The translations under genes and the position numbers were made by a program. Source: Lachnospiraceae bacterium (GTDB taxonomy: Bacteria > Bacillota > Clostridia > Lachnospirales > Lachnospiraceae). Taken from it: a DNA stretch of 24,595 nucleotides. The stretch is from the NCBI GenBank assembly GCA_003507655.1, contig DNUZ01000026.1:1-24595 (forward strand), given 5' to 3'. Shown here one piece after another: positions 1 through 6,062 of this stretch. Position 1 is the stretch's first letter, and each line of letters begins with the position of its first letter. The notes beneath the pieces are model-generated. The model had not been told where the DNA came from, ran no database searches, and saw only the letters and a list, made by a program, of their open reading frames with translations.

Positions 1-43
1 TTTTACTGGGTTTCTGGGATTTTCCCCTTCGGCCATATATAAG

Positions 44-70
44 ATTATCAACTCTTTTTCGAGTTGTCAA
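44..70 (-). promoter_or_regulatory. Possible promoter with palindromic operator, for a gene beyond the left edge
   Basis: Read on the minus strand there is a perfect -35 hexamer TTGACA (65-70) and a -10 candidate GATAAT (44-49) at a short 15-nt spacing, or TAATCT at 17 nt. The interval between them holds a 6-bp inverted repeat, CAACTC/GAGTTG with a 6-nt gap (49-66), which could be a repressor operator. No start codon for the driven gene is seen inside the window, so the target is unknown. Alternatively the inverted repeat is a chance hairpin. Moderate to low certainty. Confidence 0.35.
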
Positions 71-105
71 TCTACAGATTTTTTTACTTTGGTAACATTA
101 GAACG

Positions 106-202
106 TTCCCCAATTTGGGGAATGCTTTGTTGTCACCTTTGGCATTTTTCAGAATAGATTCGAACTGAAAGTTGTTTTTCATTTTTTCCCTTTGGGGAAT
201 GC
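106..202. repeat. Pair of short palindromes sharing a 12-bp direct repeat
   Basis: TTCCCC-AATTT-GGGGAA (106-122) and TTCCC-TTT-GGGGAA (186-199) are both inverted repeats, and TTTGGGGAATGC occurs identically at 114-125 and 191-202. Neither is followed by a clear T-run on either strand, so they do not look like ordinary terminators of the gene ending at 267. They could be binding sites for a regulator of the gene to the left. The rest of 1-266 shows no coding frame I can support. Confidence 0.4.
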
Positions 203-266
203 CTCGGCTTTCTCTTAGGAGGCACTTGTTATATCCATTTAACTATGAGAACAAAATATTGGCAGC

Positions 267-1142
267 TTAGTTCATATAGCGGATGCATCCCTGCATCCAA
301 ATATTCCCTTTGAACCTTCTTCCAATCTGAGGCTCTCCAAGTAAATCTTCTTTATTAATACAAACATCATAAACCAGACCATTTGTATCAATCTTCATAA
401 TGTAAATTTCTTCTTCTGTTATTTTATTCACAGTCTTTTTGTAATCGAGGATTTCTCCTATTACGGAATACTGGTCACTCTCTACACCATATGGCATAAA
501 ACAGGTGTCCACGATAGACAGAACATCTTCATAAGCGATCCGGCGTGATAACATGGAATAAGTATCCATATCTTCTAAAGTCAGATTTTCGATTGCATCC
601 TCATCCCCATCTCTTGCTGCTGCAATCAGGTGGTTCCGGTTCTGCATATTTTTCTGGATCGTTTTTTTCTGCTTTTCATTTTTCATCATCGGAAGAATAA
701 TCTTACCGCTGATGGACAATGCAGAAAGTGTAACACTTCTTCCGACGATTCTTGGAAAATGTTCCTCGTTTAAATACTCCGCTACATTTTGCAGATAAAA
801 GATCAGGGACACACCTAAACGAACCTCATCACAGATTCCGGCATAAGATTCTTTTTCTGCATGCTTTTGTACTTCTGTCTGTTCCTGTGAAGTAATTCCA
901 TGTCCGTAAAAATACGGAATGTAATATTCAATTCTGAAATTGTCGTGGTCAGTAAATTCTCCACGAACTATAATTCCCATGGAATCCGCAAATTCTTTTG
1001 TGAATTCTGCGTACTCGTTTCCTTCCGAATCTCTCGCTGACATATAGTTTGTCGGAGAGGATACGATGCTCTGGAGAAGTTCGTCTAACTCTTTTTGATC
1101 TTTTATATTTTTAAATCCAACTGCTCTTAAAAAATCATGCAT
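267..1142 (-). CDS. DUF3881 family protein
   Basis: A 291-residue protein of unknown function that I recognise as the DUF3881 family, found in Lachnospiraceae and relatives, with the N-terminal pattern HDFLRAVGF. No catalytic motif, signal peptide or membrane segment is visible; the protein looks soluble and mixed alpha/beta. The reading frame could open 15 nt earlier at a GTG (1157), but that GTG lies within the ribosome-binding sequence GAGGAGGAG, so ATG at 1142 is the better start. It is the last gene of the parA-parB-DUF4446 series, 80 nt after DUF4446, which suggests an accessory or merely co-transcribed role; no function should be inferred from position alone. The family call is from memory of the sequence pattern. 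Confidence 0.8.
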   Translation of the reverse strand: MHDFLRAVGFKNIKDQKELDELLQSIVSSPTNYMSARDSEGNEYAEFTKEFADSMGIIVRGEFTDHDNFRIEYYIPYFYGHGITSQEQTEVQKHAEKESYAGICDEVRLGVSLIFYLQNVAEYLNEEHFPRIVGRSVTLSALSISGKIILPMMKNEKQKKTIQKNMQNRNHLIAAARDGDEDAIENLTLEDMDTYSMLSRRIAYEDVLSIVDTCFMPYGVESDQYSVIGEILDYKKTVNKITEEEIYIMKIDTNGLVYDVCINKEDLLGEPQIGRRFKGNIWMQGCIRYMN

Positions 1143-1222
1143 AGAACTCCTCCTCACTTCTTTTGAAATTAATTTTATTATATTATATGTTATTACTTTT
1201 TTCTAGGTATAGATTGCAATTT

Positions 1223-1723
1223 TTATTTTTTATTAGAATTTAATGCCATGTCCAATGCTTCCTGCTCTTCCTCGGAAAGAGTGATCACAGAATTTCCATC
1301 AATAATTTCTTTGATGTATGTATAGCATCCTTCACGGCTATGCATTGCATTGATGATAAATCCATCGTTGGTCTGACTTAAGAGTGCAAGTGAAAAACTC
1401 AGCTTTCCTCCCATTTCGTTAAAAGCATCGTATTTTACAAGTCCCACTTTTTGGAAGGTATATTTCATGTTTGAAAAAATACGGTTGATGTTTTTCTCAT
1501 TTTTCTCATTGGAGTCCATCAGCTGCTCTACCTGATCCAGTCTTTTTAAAATGGTGTCCTCTAAATTTTTCGCATCTTTTCCTGTCATAAAATTGTTATA
1601 TGCTTTTTTCAGGGAATGCATTTTTGCTGCATTCACGATCATTACGATGATCAGTATCAGTACAAGTGCTGCCAATCCGATCACGATATAATCAGAATCA
1701 ATTCCTAAGTATTCAGATATCAT
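1223..1723 (-). CDS. DUF4446 family membrane-anchored protein
   Basis: A 166-residue protein with one hydrophobic segment at about residues 13-32, a charged heptad-like region at about 45-80 that can form a coiled coil, and a compact C-terminal domain containing KVGLVKYDAFNEMGGKLSFS, a hallmark I associate with DUF4446. It is probably anchored in the cytoplasmic membrane with its bulk in the cytoplasm. The start at 1723 has a good ribosome site (AAAGGAG). It lies 25 nt downstream of parB. DUF4446 genes commonly follow parAB in Clostridia, so a link with chromosome segregation or membrane tethering of the origin is conceivable, but no function is established. Confidence in the family is high, in any role low. 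Confidence 0.85.
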   Translation of the reverse strand: MISEYLGIDSDYIVIGLAALVLILIIVMIVNAAKMHSLKKAYNNFMTGKDAKNLEDTILKRLDQVEQLMDSNEKNEKNINRIFSNMKYTFQKVGLVKYDAFNEMGGKLSFSLALLSQTNDGFIINAMHSREGCYTYIKEIIDGNSVITLSEEEQEALDMALNSNKK

Positions 1724-1748
1724 ATTTTCTCCTTTCAGAACGTTTGTT

Positions 1749-2639
1749 CTATTTTAATATCATGTCAATTAATCGGTCTAAATCTTCTTTATTATAATAC
1801 TCGATCTCGATTTTTCCCTTATTTTCATCTTTTGCATTGATGGATACTTTTGTTCCCAGAATCTGTTTCATTTTTTCTTCCAGATCCTGATATACGATTT
1901 CAAGCTGTTTATCCATCTTTGTTTTTTCTACTTCTTCTTTTTCCTTCTGTACCTTCTTGACCAGCTTCTCTGTTTCTCTTACGGAGAGTTTTTCATCGAA
2001 GACTTTTTGTGCCATATTATACTGTTTTTCTAAATCTTCAATTCCAAGAAGTGCTCTTGCGTGTCCGGTCTGTATCATATCATCAATGACCATCTGCTGT
2101 ACTTTTTCATTTAATTTTAAAAGACGTATAGAGTTGGTAACTGCGGTACGGCTCTTTGATACACGCTCTGCTACTTCGTCCTGTTTCAGATTGAATTCTT
2201 CTAACAATCTCTTGTAAGCAAATGCTTCTTCAATCGGATTTAAGTCTTCACGCTGAATATTTTCAATTAAGGATATCTCTACAATTTCCTGCTCTGTATA
2301 GTTCTTTATGATAACAGGTATCTTTTTCAAACCTGCCTGCTTTGCAGCTCTCCATCTTCTTTCTCCTGCAATGATCTCATAATAACTATTTCGATCCTGA
2401 ACTACGATTGGCTGGATAATTCCCATCTGCTTAATAGATTCAGATAACTCTAAAAGTGCGTCCTCATTAAAATGTTTTCTCGGCTGTTCCTTATTTGGCT
2501 CTACCTTATTAATAGGAACCATAACTGCCTGATCCTCTGTTGGTGTAAGTGAAGTATCTTTTGCAGCTCCCGGTTTATTCACTTTGTCTGTAATCAGAGA
2601 ATCCAGACCTTTGCCAAGTCCTCCTTTTTTTGCTGCCAT
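1749..2639 (-). CDS. parB: Chromosome partitioning protein ParB (Spo0J family)
   Basis: ParB binds parS sites near the origin, spreads along DNA as a CTP-dependent clamp and loads condensin. The 296-residue protein has the usual order: an N-terminal LGKGLDSLI segment (about 8-16) that in relatives stimulates ParA ATPase; the ParB/Srx nucleotide-binding domain with GERRWRA (92-98) and ENIQRE (126-131); a helix-turn-helix at about 155-174 for parS recognition; and a basic, coiled C-terminal dimerisation domain. It starts 3 nt after parA ends, with its ribosome site (AAAGGA) overlapping the end of parA, so the two are co-translated. Two perfect parS sites lie about 1 kb away, upstream of parA. 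Length is typical. No noc paralogue is present, unlike Bacillus subtilis. Confidence 0.97.
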   Translation of the reverse strand: MAAKKGGLGKGLDSLITDKVNKPGAAKDTSLTPTEDQAVMVPINKVEPNKEQPRKHFNEDALLELSESIKQMGIIQPIVVQDRNSYYEIIAGERRWRAAKQAGLKKIPVIIKNYTEQEIVEISLIENIQREDLNPIEEAFAYKRLLEEFNLKQDEVAERVSKSRTAVTNSIRLLKLNEKVQQMVIDDMIQTGHARALLGIEDLEKQYNMAQKVFDEKLSVRETEKLVKKVQKEKEEVEKTKMDKQLEIVYQDLEEKMKQILGTKVSINAKDENKGKIEIEYYNKEDLDRLIDMILK

Positions 2640-2642
2640 CTC

Positions 2643-3410
2643 TTACACATCCTTTCTATTGATTACTTCTCTTGCAAGATCACGATAGCTTTCTGCTCCT
2701 GCTGATTTTGAATCATATAATGTAATTGGAAGTCCGTGTGATGGAGCTTCTGCAAGACGAATGTTTCTCGGAATAATTGTCTGGTAAATGGTTGTGTCTA
2801 AATTATTTTTTACATTTTCTACAACCTGAGTTGAAAGATTGGTGCGGGCATCATACATAGTAAATACTACTCCCTCCATCTCCAGATTTGGATTCAATCT
2901 TTCCTGTACCAGATGAATCGTATGCATCAACTGGCTCAAACCTTCCAGTGCATAATACTCACACTGAATCGGAACTAAGATGGTATTCGCTGTTGTCATT
3001 GAATTGATGGTCAACATATTTAAAGATGGTGGGCAGTCGATAATTATAAAATCAAAATCGTCCTGGATATAATCTACAGAATTTTTCAATACATATTCCT
3101 TTTCTTTTACATCCAGTAACTCTATTTCTGCTCCTGCTAAATTTACATTTGCCGGTATGATTGTTAGATTTTCTATATCTGTTTTCTTCATACTTTCCTT
3201 AATGCTACATTCATCCAACATTAATTCATACACTGTATTTTCTAATTCATCTTTATCAATACCCAGTCCACTTGTTGTATTTCCCTGTGGATCTAAGTCA
3301 ATCGTAAGTACTTTTTTTCCGGCTTCCGCAAGACAGGCTGACAGATTAATTGCTGTTGTTGTCTTACCTACACCGCCCTTTTGGTTAGCTATTGCAATAA
3401 TTCTTCCCAT
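2643..3410 (-). CDS. parA: Chromosome partitioning ATPase ParA (Soj family)
   Basis: ParA/Soj is a deviant-Walker ATPase that binds DNA non-specifically when ATP-bound and works with ParB to segregate the origin; in Bacillus it also regulates DnaA. The 255-residue protein begins with the deviant Walker A motif KGGVGKTT (residues 11-18) including the signature lysine, followed by LDPQGN (39-44) and a Walker B-like IIIDCPPSL at about 122-130. Length matches short chromosomal Soj proteins without an N-terminal HTH. ATG at 3410 follows AAAGGA. It is the first gene of parA-parB-DUF4446-DUF3881. parS site 1 is about 155 bp upstream, so ParB binding could feed back on transcription of the operon. 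Confidence 0.97.
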   Translation of the reverse strand: MGRIIAIANQKGGVGKTTTAINLSACLAEAGKKVLTIDLDPQGNTTSGLGIDKDELENTVYELMLDECSIKESMKKTDIENLTIIPANVNLAGAEIELLDVKEKEYVLKNSVDYIQDDFDFIIIDCPPSLNMLTINSMTTANTILVPIQCEYYALEGLSQLMHTIHLVQERLNPNLEMEGVVFTMYDARTNLSTQVVENVKNNLDTTIYQTIIPRNIRLAEAPSHGLPITLYDSKSAGAESYRDLAREVINRKDV

Positions 3411-3565
3411 GTTTTTTCCTTTCTACTATACACTTATCCTCTGTACTTTTCCTGTAAATCTATGTAATTTTGGTACTTTGTACAGATATAATTCTACATT
3501 TTTCAGTAATATAGAATACCTAGAACATTATAACATTTATTCTTTTTTATTTCTATAGTAAAAAA

Positions 3566-3581
3566 TGTTTCACGTGAAACA
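3566..3581. promoter_or_regulatory. parS site 1
   Basis: The 16-bp perfect palindrome TGTTTCACGTGAAACA matches the well-known consensus parS bound by Spo0J/ParB of Firmicutes. It lies upstream of parA, a position where ParB can both nucleate partition complexes and affect parAB transcription. Confidence 0.97.
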
Positions 3582-3666
3582 TTATTGCTGATTTGCTTTA
3601 AAAATCACAATTTATAGATGTTACTATATTTTTTTAATACAATATCTTGTAAAAAATTTTATAAAA

Positions 3667-3702
3667 AAATAGAAAATGTTTCACGTGAAACATTTTCTAT
3701 TT
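3667..3702. promoter_or_regulatory. parS site 2 within a 36-bp perfect palindrome
   Basis: A second identical 16-bp parS (3677-3692) is centred 111 bp from the first. Here the palindrome continues for 10 more bases on each side, giving 36 bp of perfect symmetry (3667-3702). The extra arms are A/T-rich, so the hairpin it could form on either transcript ends in a U-rich run and might double as a terminator, but the main role must be ParB loading. Confidence 0.95.
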
Positions 3703-3714
3703 CATACTTTTTAT

Positions 3715-3802
3715 CTTATGTGATGTAGTAAGTGCAAACGAGTTAACATCTTACATGATTAATAGGTAATAAGCGTTTATTATGTAATGGTTTTGTACAT
3801 AA
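3715..3802. repeat. Diverged intergenic repeat, copy 1
   Basis: First of three related units. Shared landmarks are a start like CTTATGTGATGTAGT, then GTGCAAACGAGTTAA, an AATTAAC-like middle, and the end ATGTAATGGTTTTGTACATAA. This copy is the most diverged of the three in the middle part (ATGATTAATAGGTAAT). Confidence 0.7.
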
Positions 3803-3803
3803 C

Positions 3804-3882
3804 ACAATGAATGCAAGTGAGTTAATATGCTCGCATAATTAACAAGCGACAAACGTTGATCATATGCTGGTTTTGCGTATAA
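3804..3882. repeat. Diverged intergenic repeat, copy 2
   Basis: This unit follows copy 1 almost directly. It contains AATGCAAGTGAGTTAATATGC, then GCATAATTAAC, and the end ATATGCTGGTTTTGCGTATAA. GTTAATATGC (3821-3830) can pair with GCATAATTAAC (3833-3843) with one bulged base and a 2-nt gap, so the transcript could fold, most likely opening a few central pairs to make the loop. Confidence 0.75.
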
Positions 3883-3955
3883 TCTAATAATTAAAAATAT
3901 ATCAAAGAGAAATTTCTTATTCTTGACGAACAGTGAAATTATTAAGTAAGTGATA

Positions 3956-4050
3956 CTTATGATATAGTGAATGCAAGCGACTTAATATACTTACATACTT
4001 GCATAATTAACGGGTGACATATATTGAGCATATGCTGGTTTTGCACATAA
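3956..4050. repeat. Diverged intergenic repeat, copy 3
   Basis: This unit is separated from copy 2 by about 73 bp of unrelated AT-rich sequence. It carries the same landmarks: CTTATGATATAGTGAATGC at the start, GCATAATTAAC at 4001-4011, and ATATGCTGGTTTTGCACATAA at the end. Relative to copy 2 it has an insertion of about 8 nt near TACTTACATACTT. The final block is almost identical to copy 2. Confidence 0.75.
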
Positions 4051-4103
4051 TAATAAATACTTTATTTACAGAGAATTTGTATGACCGCCAGTAATCAAAG
4101 TAG

Positions 4104-4331
4104 ATTTCTATACCGGAAATAAATAAACACAAACATAATTCACAACTTAGTGGCTGGCAATTTGCACAAAACCGGGACTACTTTTGTGACTTTGGAAGAA
4201 AATTAGTAACCCCAACTCAGGCAGACTTAGATTTTCTTATTTTCGTACAACGGAACAAAATAGACCCGGCTTTGTATATTTATATTACCAATCAAAAAAG
4301 TTCAAAACTTCATTACATAAATGTATCATAA
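4104..4331 (+). other. Open frame without ATG, possible gene remnant
   Basis: Between a TAG (4101-4103) and a TAA (4329-4331) there are 75 sense codons in one frame with no ATG, GTG or TTG near the beginning and no ribosome site. The middle reads like protein (for example WQFAQNRDYFCDFG and TPTQADLDFLIFVQRNKIDP), whereas AT-rich spacer usually has stops every 15-20 codons. I do not recognise a family. It could be the fossil of a decayed gene, or chance. Confidence 0.2.
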
Positions 4332-4352
4332 TATTTATTTCAAAAACTCAAT

Positions 4353-4862
4353 CTATAACAACCCGATCACATTATAAAGAAAATCCAATACAGACTTCAT
4401 CTCTTTCTTGCACTGCATATTACTACTACTCTTTTCTTCATCCATTAATCTCATACACTTATCTATAGATTGAACAGCATGATTCAGTTCAGAAATAATC
4501 ATATCATAAGTATCTTTTGGAATCGATACCTGATCTGTACTCTCACTCTGCTCCACAATTTTTATAATATCTGATATCTGTGTCAAACGATAATCTACAT
4601 CTTTCAATTCTGCTTCTACTTTTTTCTGTTCACCCAAAAGACTTTTCTGTTCTGATTTTAAATCTGATATTCTTTCTTTATGATGCGGATATATCGTTCT
4701 GGGTGTAAACGGTTCACAATCATTTTCATCTTCTTTTTCTAAATACAAAATAAATTGTGTTGTCTCACGGATTCGGATATGTAATTCATCCTGCTTATTT
4801 TGCAGCATTTTTTTCTTTGCTTCCTGCTCACTTTGATAATTTTTTAAAAACTCTTTTAACAT
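4353..4862 (-). CDS. Stand-alone coiled-coil protein resembling the sensor region of DegS-type kinases
   Basis: A 169-residue hydrophilic protein made mostly of predicted long helices with heptad character (about residues 1-45 and 65-112). It has FTPR (about 52-55) and a C-terminal CKKEM element with an aromatic LDFLYNVIGLL tail. Together these recall the N-terminal coiled-coil sensor region of DegS-like histidine kinases in Clostridia, but the phosphoacceptor histidine domain and the ATPase domain are absent and the frame stops cleanly. There is no signal peptide or membrane segment, so it is probably cytoplasmic. ATG at 4862 has GAGG just upstream. It is transcribed away from the hydrolase gene across a 161-bp divergent gap. 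It may be a partner or decoy of a kinase encoded elsewhere, a truncated kinase, or an unrelated coiled coil; the function is unknown. Confidence 0.7.
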   Translation of the reverse strand: MLKEFLKNYQSEQEAKKKMLQNKQDELHIRIRETTQFILYLEKEDENDCEPFTPRTIYPHHKERISDLKSEQKSLLGEQKKVEAELKDVDYRLTQISDIIKIVEQSESTDQVSIPKDTYDMIISELNHAVQSIDKCMRLMDEEKSSSNMQCKKEMKSVLDFLYNVIGLL

Positions 4863-4960
4863 AATAACCTCAAGAACATATGTTTGTAATTTATTTACTA
4901 TCTTTATTTTATACTAATTTTTTGCAAAAGAAAAGGCGGATCTTTTTCTTTAAATTTGAA

Positions 4961-4989
4961 TTGTATAAAAATAGAATTTCGTCTATAAT
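4961..4989 (+). promoter_or_regulatory. Sigma-A-type promoter of the hydrolase gene
   Basis: TTGTAT (4961-4966), a 17-nt spacer and a perfect TATAAT (4984-4989) precede the hydrolase start at 5024 by a 34-nt gap, with a ribosome site (AAGGGGG) in between. This also argues against the longer reading frame that begins at 4880, since that start would lie upstream of the promoter. Confidence 0.7.
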
Positions 4990-5023
4990 AAACTTAGATA
5001 ATAAAACAAGGGGGTCATTATAT

Positions 5024-5977
5024 ATGAAGAAAAACATCAAACATTTTCTGTTTCTTGCAGCAGCAGCCGGAACAGGAATTCATCTTATGAACCGAACTGT
5101 CAACAGAACTGCATGTATGAAAGAAATTCTTTCTTCTCATCCGGGTCATTACTATGATTGGAAACATGGAAGAATTTACTATACCAAGACAGGAAGTGGT
5201 GCACCGCTTTTACTGATCCATGACCTTCATCCGGCAAGCTCTTCTTATGAATGGTCCAGAATGATGAAGAAACTCGAAAAAACAAATACGGTCTATACCA
5301 TTGACCTTCTTGGATGTGGACGAAGTGATAAACCAAATATTACCTATACCAATTATCTGTATGTACAGTTAATTGATAATTTTATCAAAGATGTTATTAA
5401 AGAGAAGACAGATGTTGTAGCAACCGGAAGTTCTGTTTCTTTTACTGTGATGGCATGTAATATGGAAAAGAATCTTTTCAAAAAAATCATTTTGATCAAT
5501 CCGGAAGAAATGAGTGTATTAAACAGAACTCCTGATAAGAAGAAAAATGTTGCAAAGTTCCTGCTTGATCTTCCTGTCATCGGAACCTTCTTATATAATA
5601 CAACGGTACACGAATTAAAGATCAACCGGATATTCCGTGAAAAATATTATTATAAGAAACAACTGATTTCTACCAAGGCACAGGATGTCTATTTTGAAGC
5701 TGCACATTTAGGTGAAGGTGCCGGCAGATATCTCTATGCAAGTATCATCAGTGACTATACAAACATCAGTATTACTCATGCTTTAAAAAATATTGAAAAT
5801 AAGATTTGCATTATCGGAAGCAGAGAACGTCCTCACTCCGTAGAGATTTTAGACGAGTATACAGAATGTAATCACAATATTGAAACAGCTTACTTATCCA
5901 ATTCCAAGTATCTGCCTCAGTTAGAGACACCGGATAAAGTAAATGAGATTCTTCAGGTTTTCTTAAATAACCAGTAA
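5024..5977 (+). CDS. Alpha/beta hydrolase-fold protein lacking the catalytic histidine
   Basis: A 317-residue protein with a basic N-terminus and one hydrophobic stretch (about 8-22) that may be an uncleaved membrane anchor, then an alpha/beta hydrolase domain. Visible landmarks are LLLIHDLHP (62-70, oxyanion region), YTIDLLGCGRSDKP (91-104) and the nucleophile elbow TGSSVS (134-139) with Ser137 as the expected nucleophile. The elbow has Ser where the last Gly of GxSxG is usual, and the motif that normally carries the catalytic His reads SKYLPQLETP, with Tyr296 in the His position. The acid region (GSRERP, 265-270) also lacks a clear Asp. It may be non-hydrolytic or use unusual chemistry. The start is chosen for its AAGGGGG ribosome site and a promoter at 4961-4989. 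It is the only gene head-on to replication on this arm. Confidence 0.85.
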   Translation: MKKNIKHFLFLAAAAGTGIHLMNRTVNRTACMKEILSSHPGHYYDWKHGRIYYTKTGSGAPLLLIHDLHPASSSYEWSRMMKKLEKTNTVYTIDLLGCGRSDKPNITYTNYLYVQLIDNFIKDVIKEKTDVVATGSSVSFTVMACNMEKNLFKKIILINPEEMSVLNRTPDKKKNVAKFLLDLPVIGTFLYNTTVHELKINRIFREKYYYKKQLISTKAQDVYFEAAHLGEGAGRYLYASIISDYTNISITHALKNIENKICIIGSRERPHSVEILDEYTECNHNIETAYLSNSKYLPQLETPDKVNEILQVFLNNQ

Positions 5978-5991
5978 TCTCTTAACTTAAA

Positions 5992-6041
5992 AATACCGAC
6001 CTCTGATCGTTAGATCTATTCTAACTTTCAAGGTCGGTATT
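5992..6041. terminator. Two-way terminator between convergent genes
   Basis: An 11-bp perfect stem (5992-6002 with 6031-6041, ending AGGTCGGTATT) encloses a smaller inner stem GTTAG/CTAAC (6009-6013 with 6021-6025). The plus strand continues TCTTATCTTATT and the minus strand ends in TTTTTAAG, so it can stop both the hydrolase and the rsmG transcripts, which run towards each other here. Confidence 0.85.
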
Positions 6042-6062
6042 CTTATCTTATTATTTTTATTA

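Larger units (their letters stand above)
3411..4352. other. 942-bp non-coding interval with parS sites and repeats
   Basis: This is the longest gene-free stretch in the window. From left to right it contains the parA leader (3411-3565), parS site 1, an AT-rich gap, parS site 2 inside a longer palindrome, three diverged repeat copies (about 3715-4050), and a remainder (4051-4352) in which only a 76-codon frame without an ATG is seen. A TATAAT-like hexamer on the minus strand (3527-3532) could be the parA -10, but no convincing -35 lies upstream. Confidence 0.8.

Noticed and set aside
106..122. Terminator for the DUF3881 gene
   Set aside because: The stem is good but no T-run follows on the minus strand, and the distance from the stop codon is about 145 nt.
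3157..3558. Plus-strand gene of 133 codons opposite parA
   Set aside because: Most of it is the antisense of conserved parA coding sequence, it has no ribosome site, and its end runs through the parA leader; it is a shadow frame.
3715..4050. CRISPR array
   Set aside because: The three units are 80-95 bp, diverged and unevenly spaced; there are no short identical repeats with unique spacers and no cas genes.
3411..4352. Insertion sequence or transposase remnant between parA and the coiled-coil gene
   Set aside because: No transposase motif, terminal inverted repeats or target duplication could be found; only a 75-codon unrecognised frame.
4880..5023. Upstream extension of the hydrolase gene by 48 codons
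   Set aside because: The extra residues have no family resemblance, there is no ribosome site at 4880, and a good promoter (4961-4989) and ribosome site lie further down, ahead of ATG 5024.
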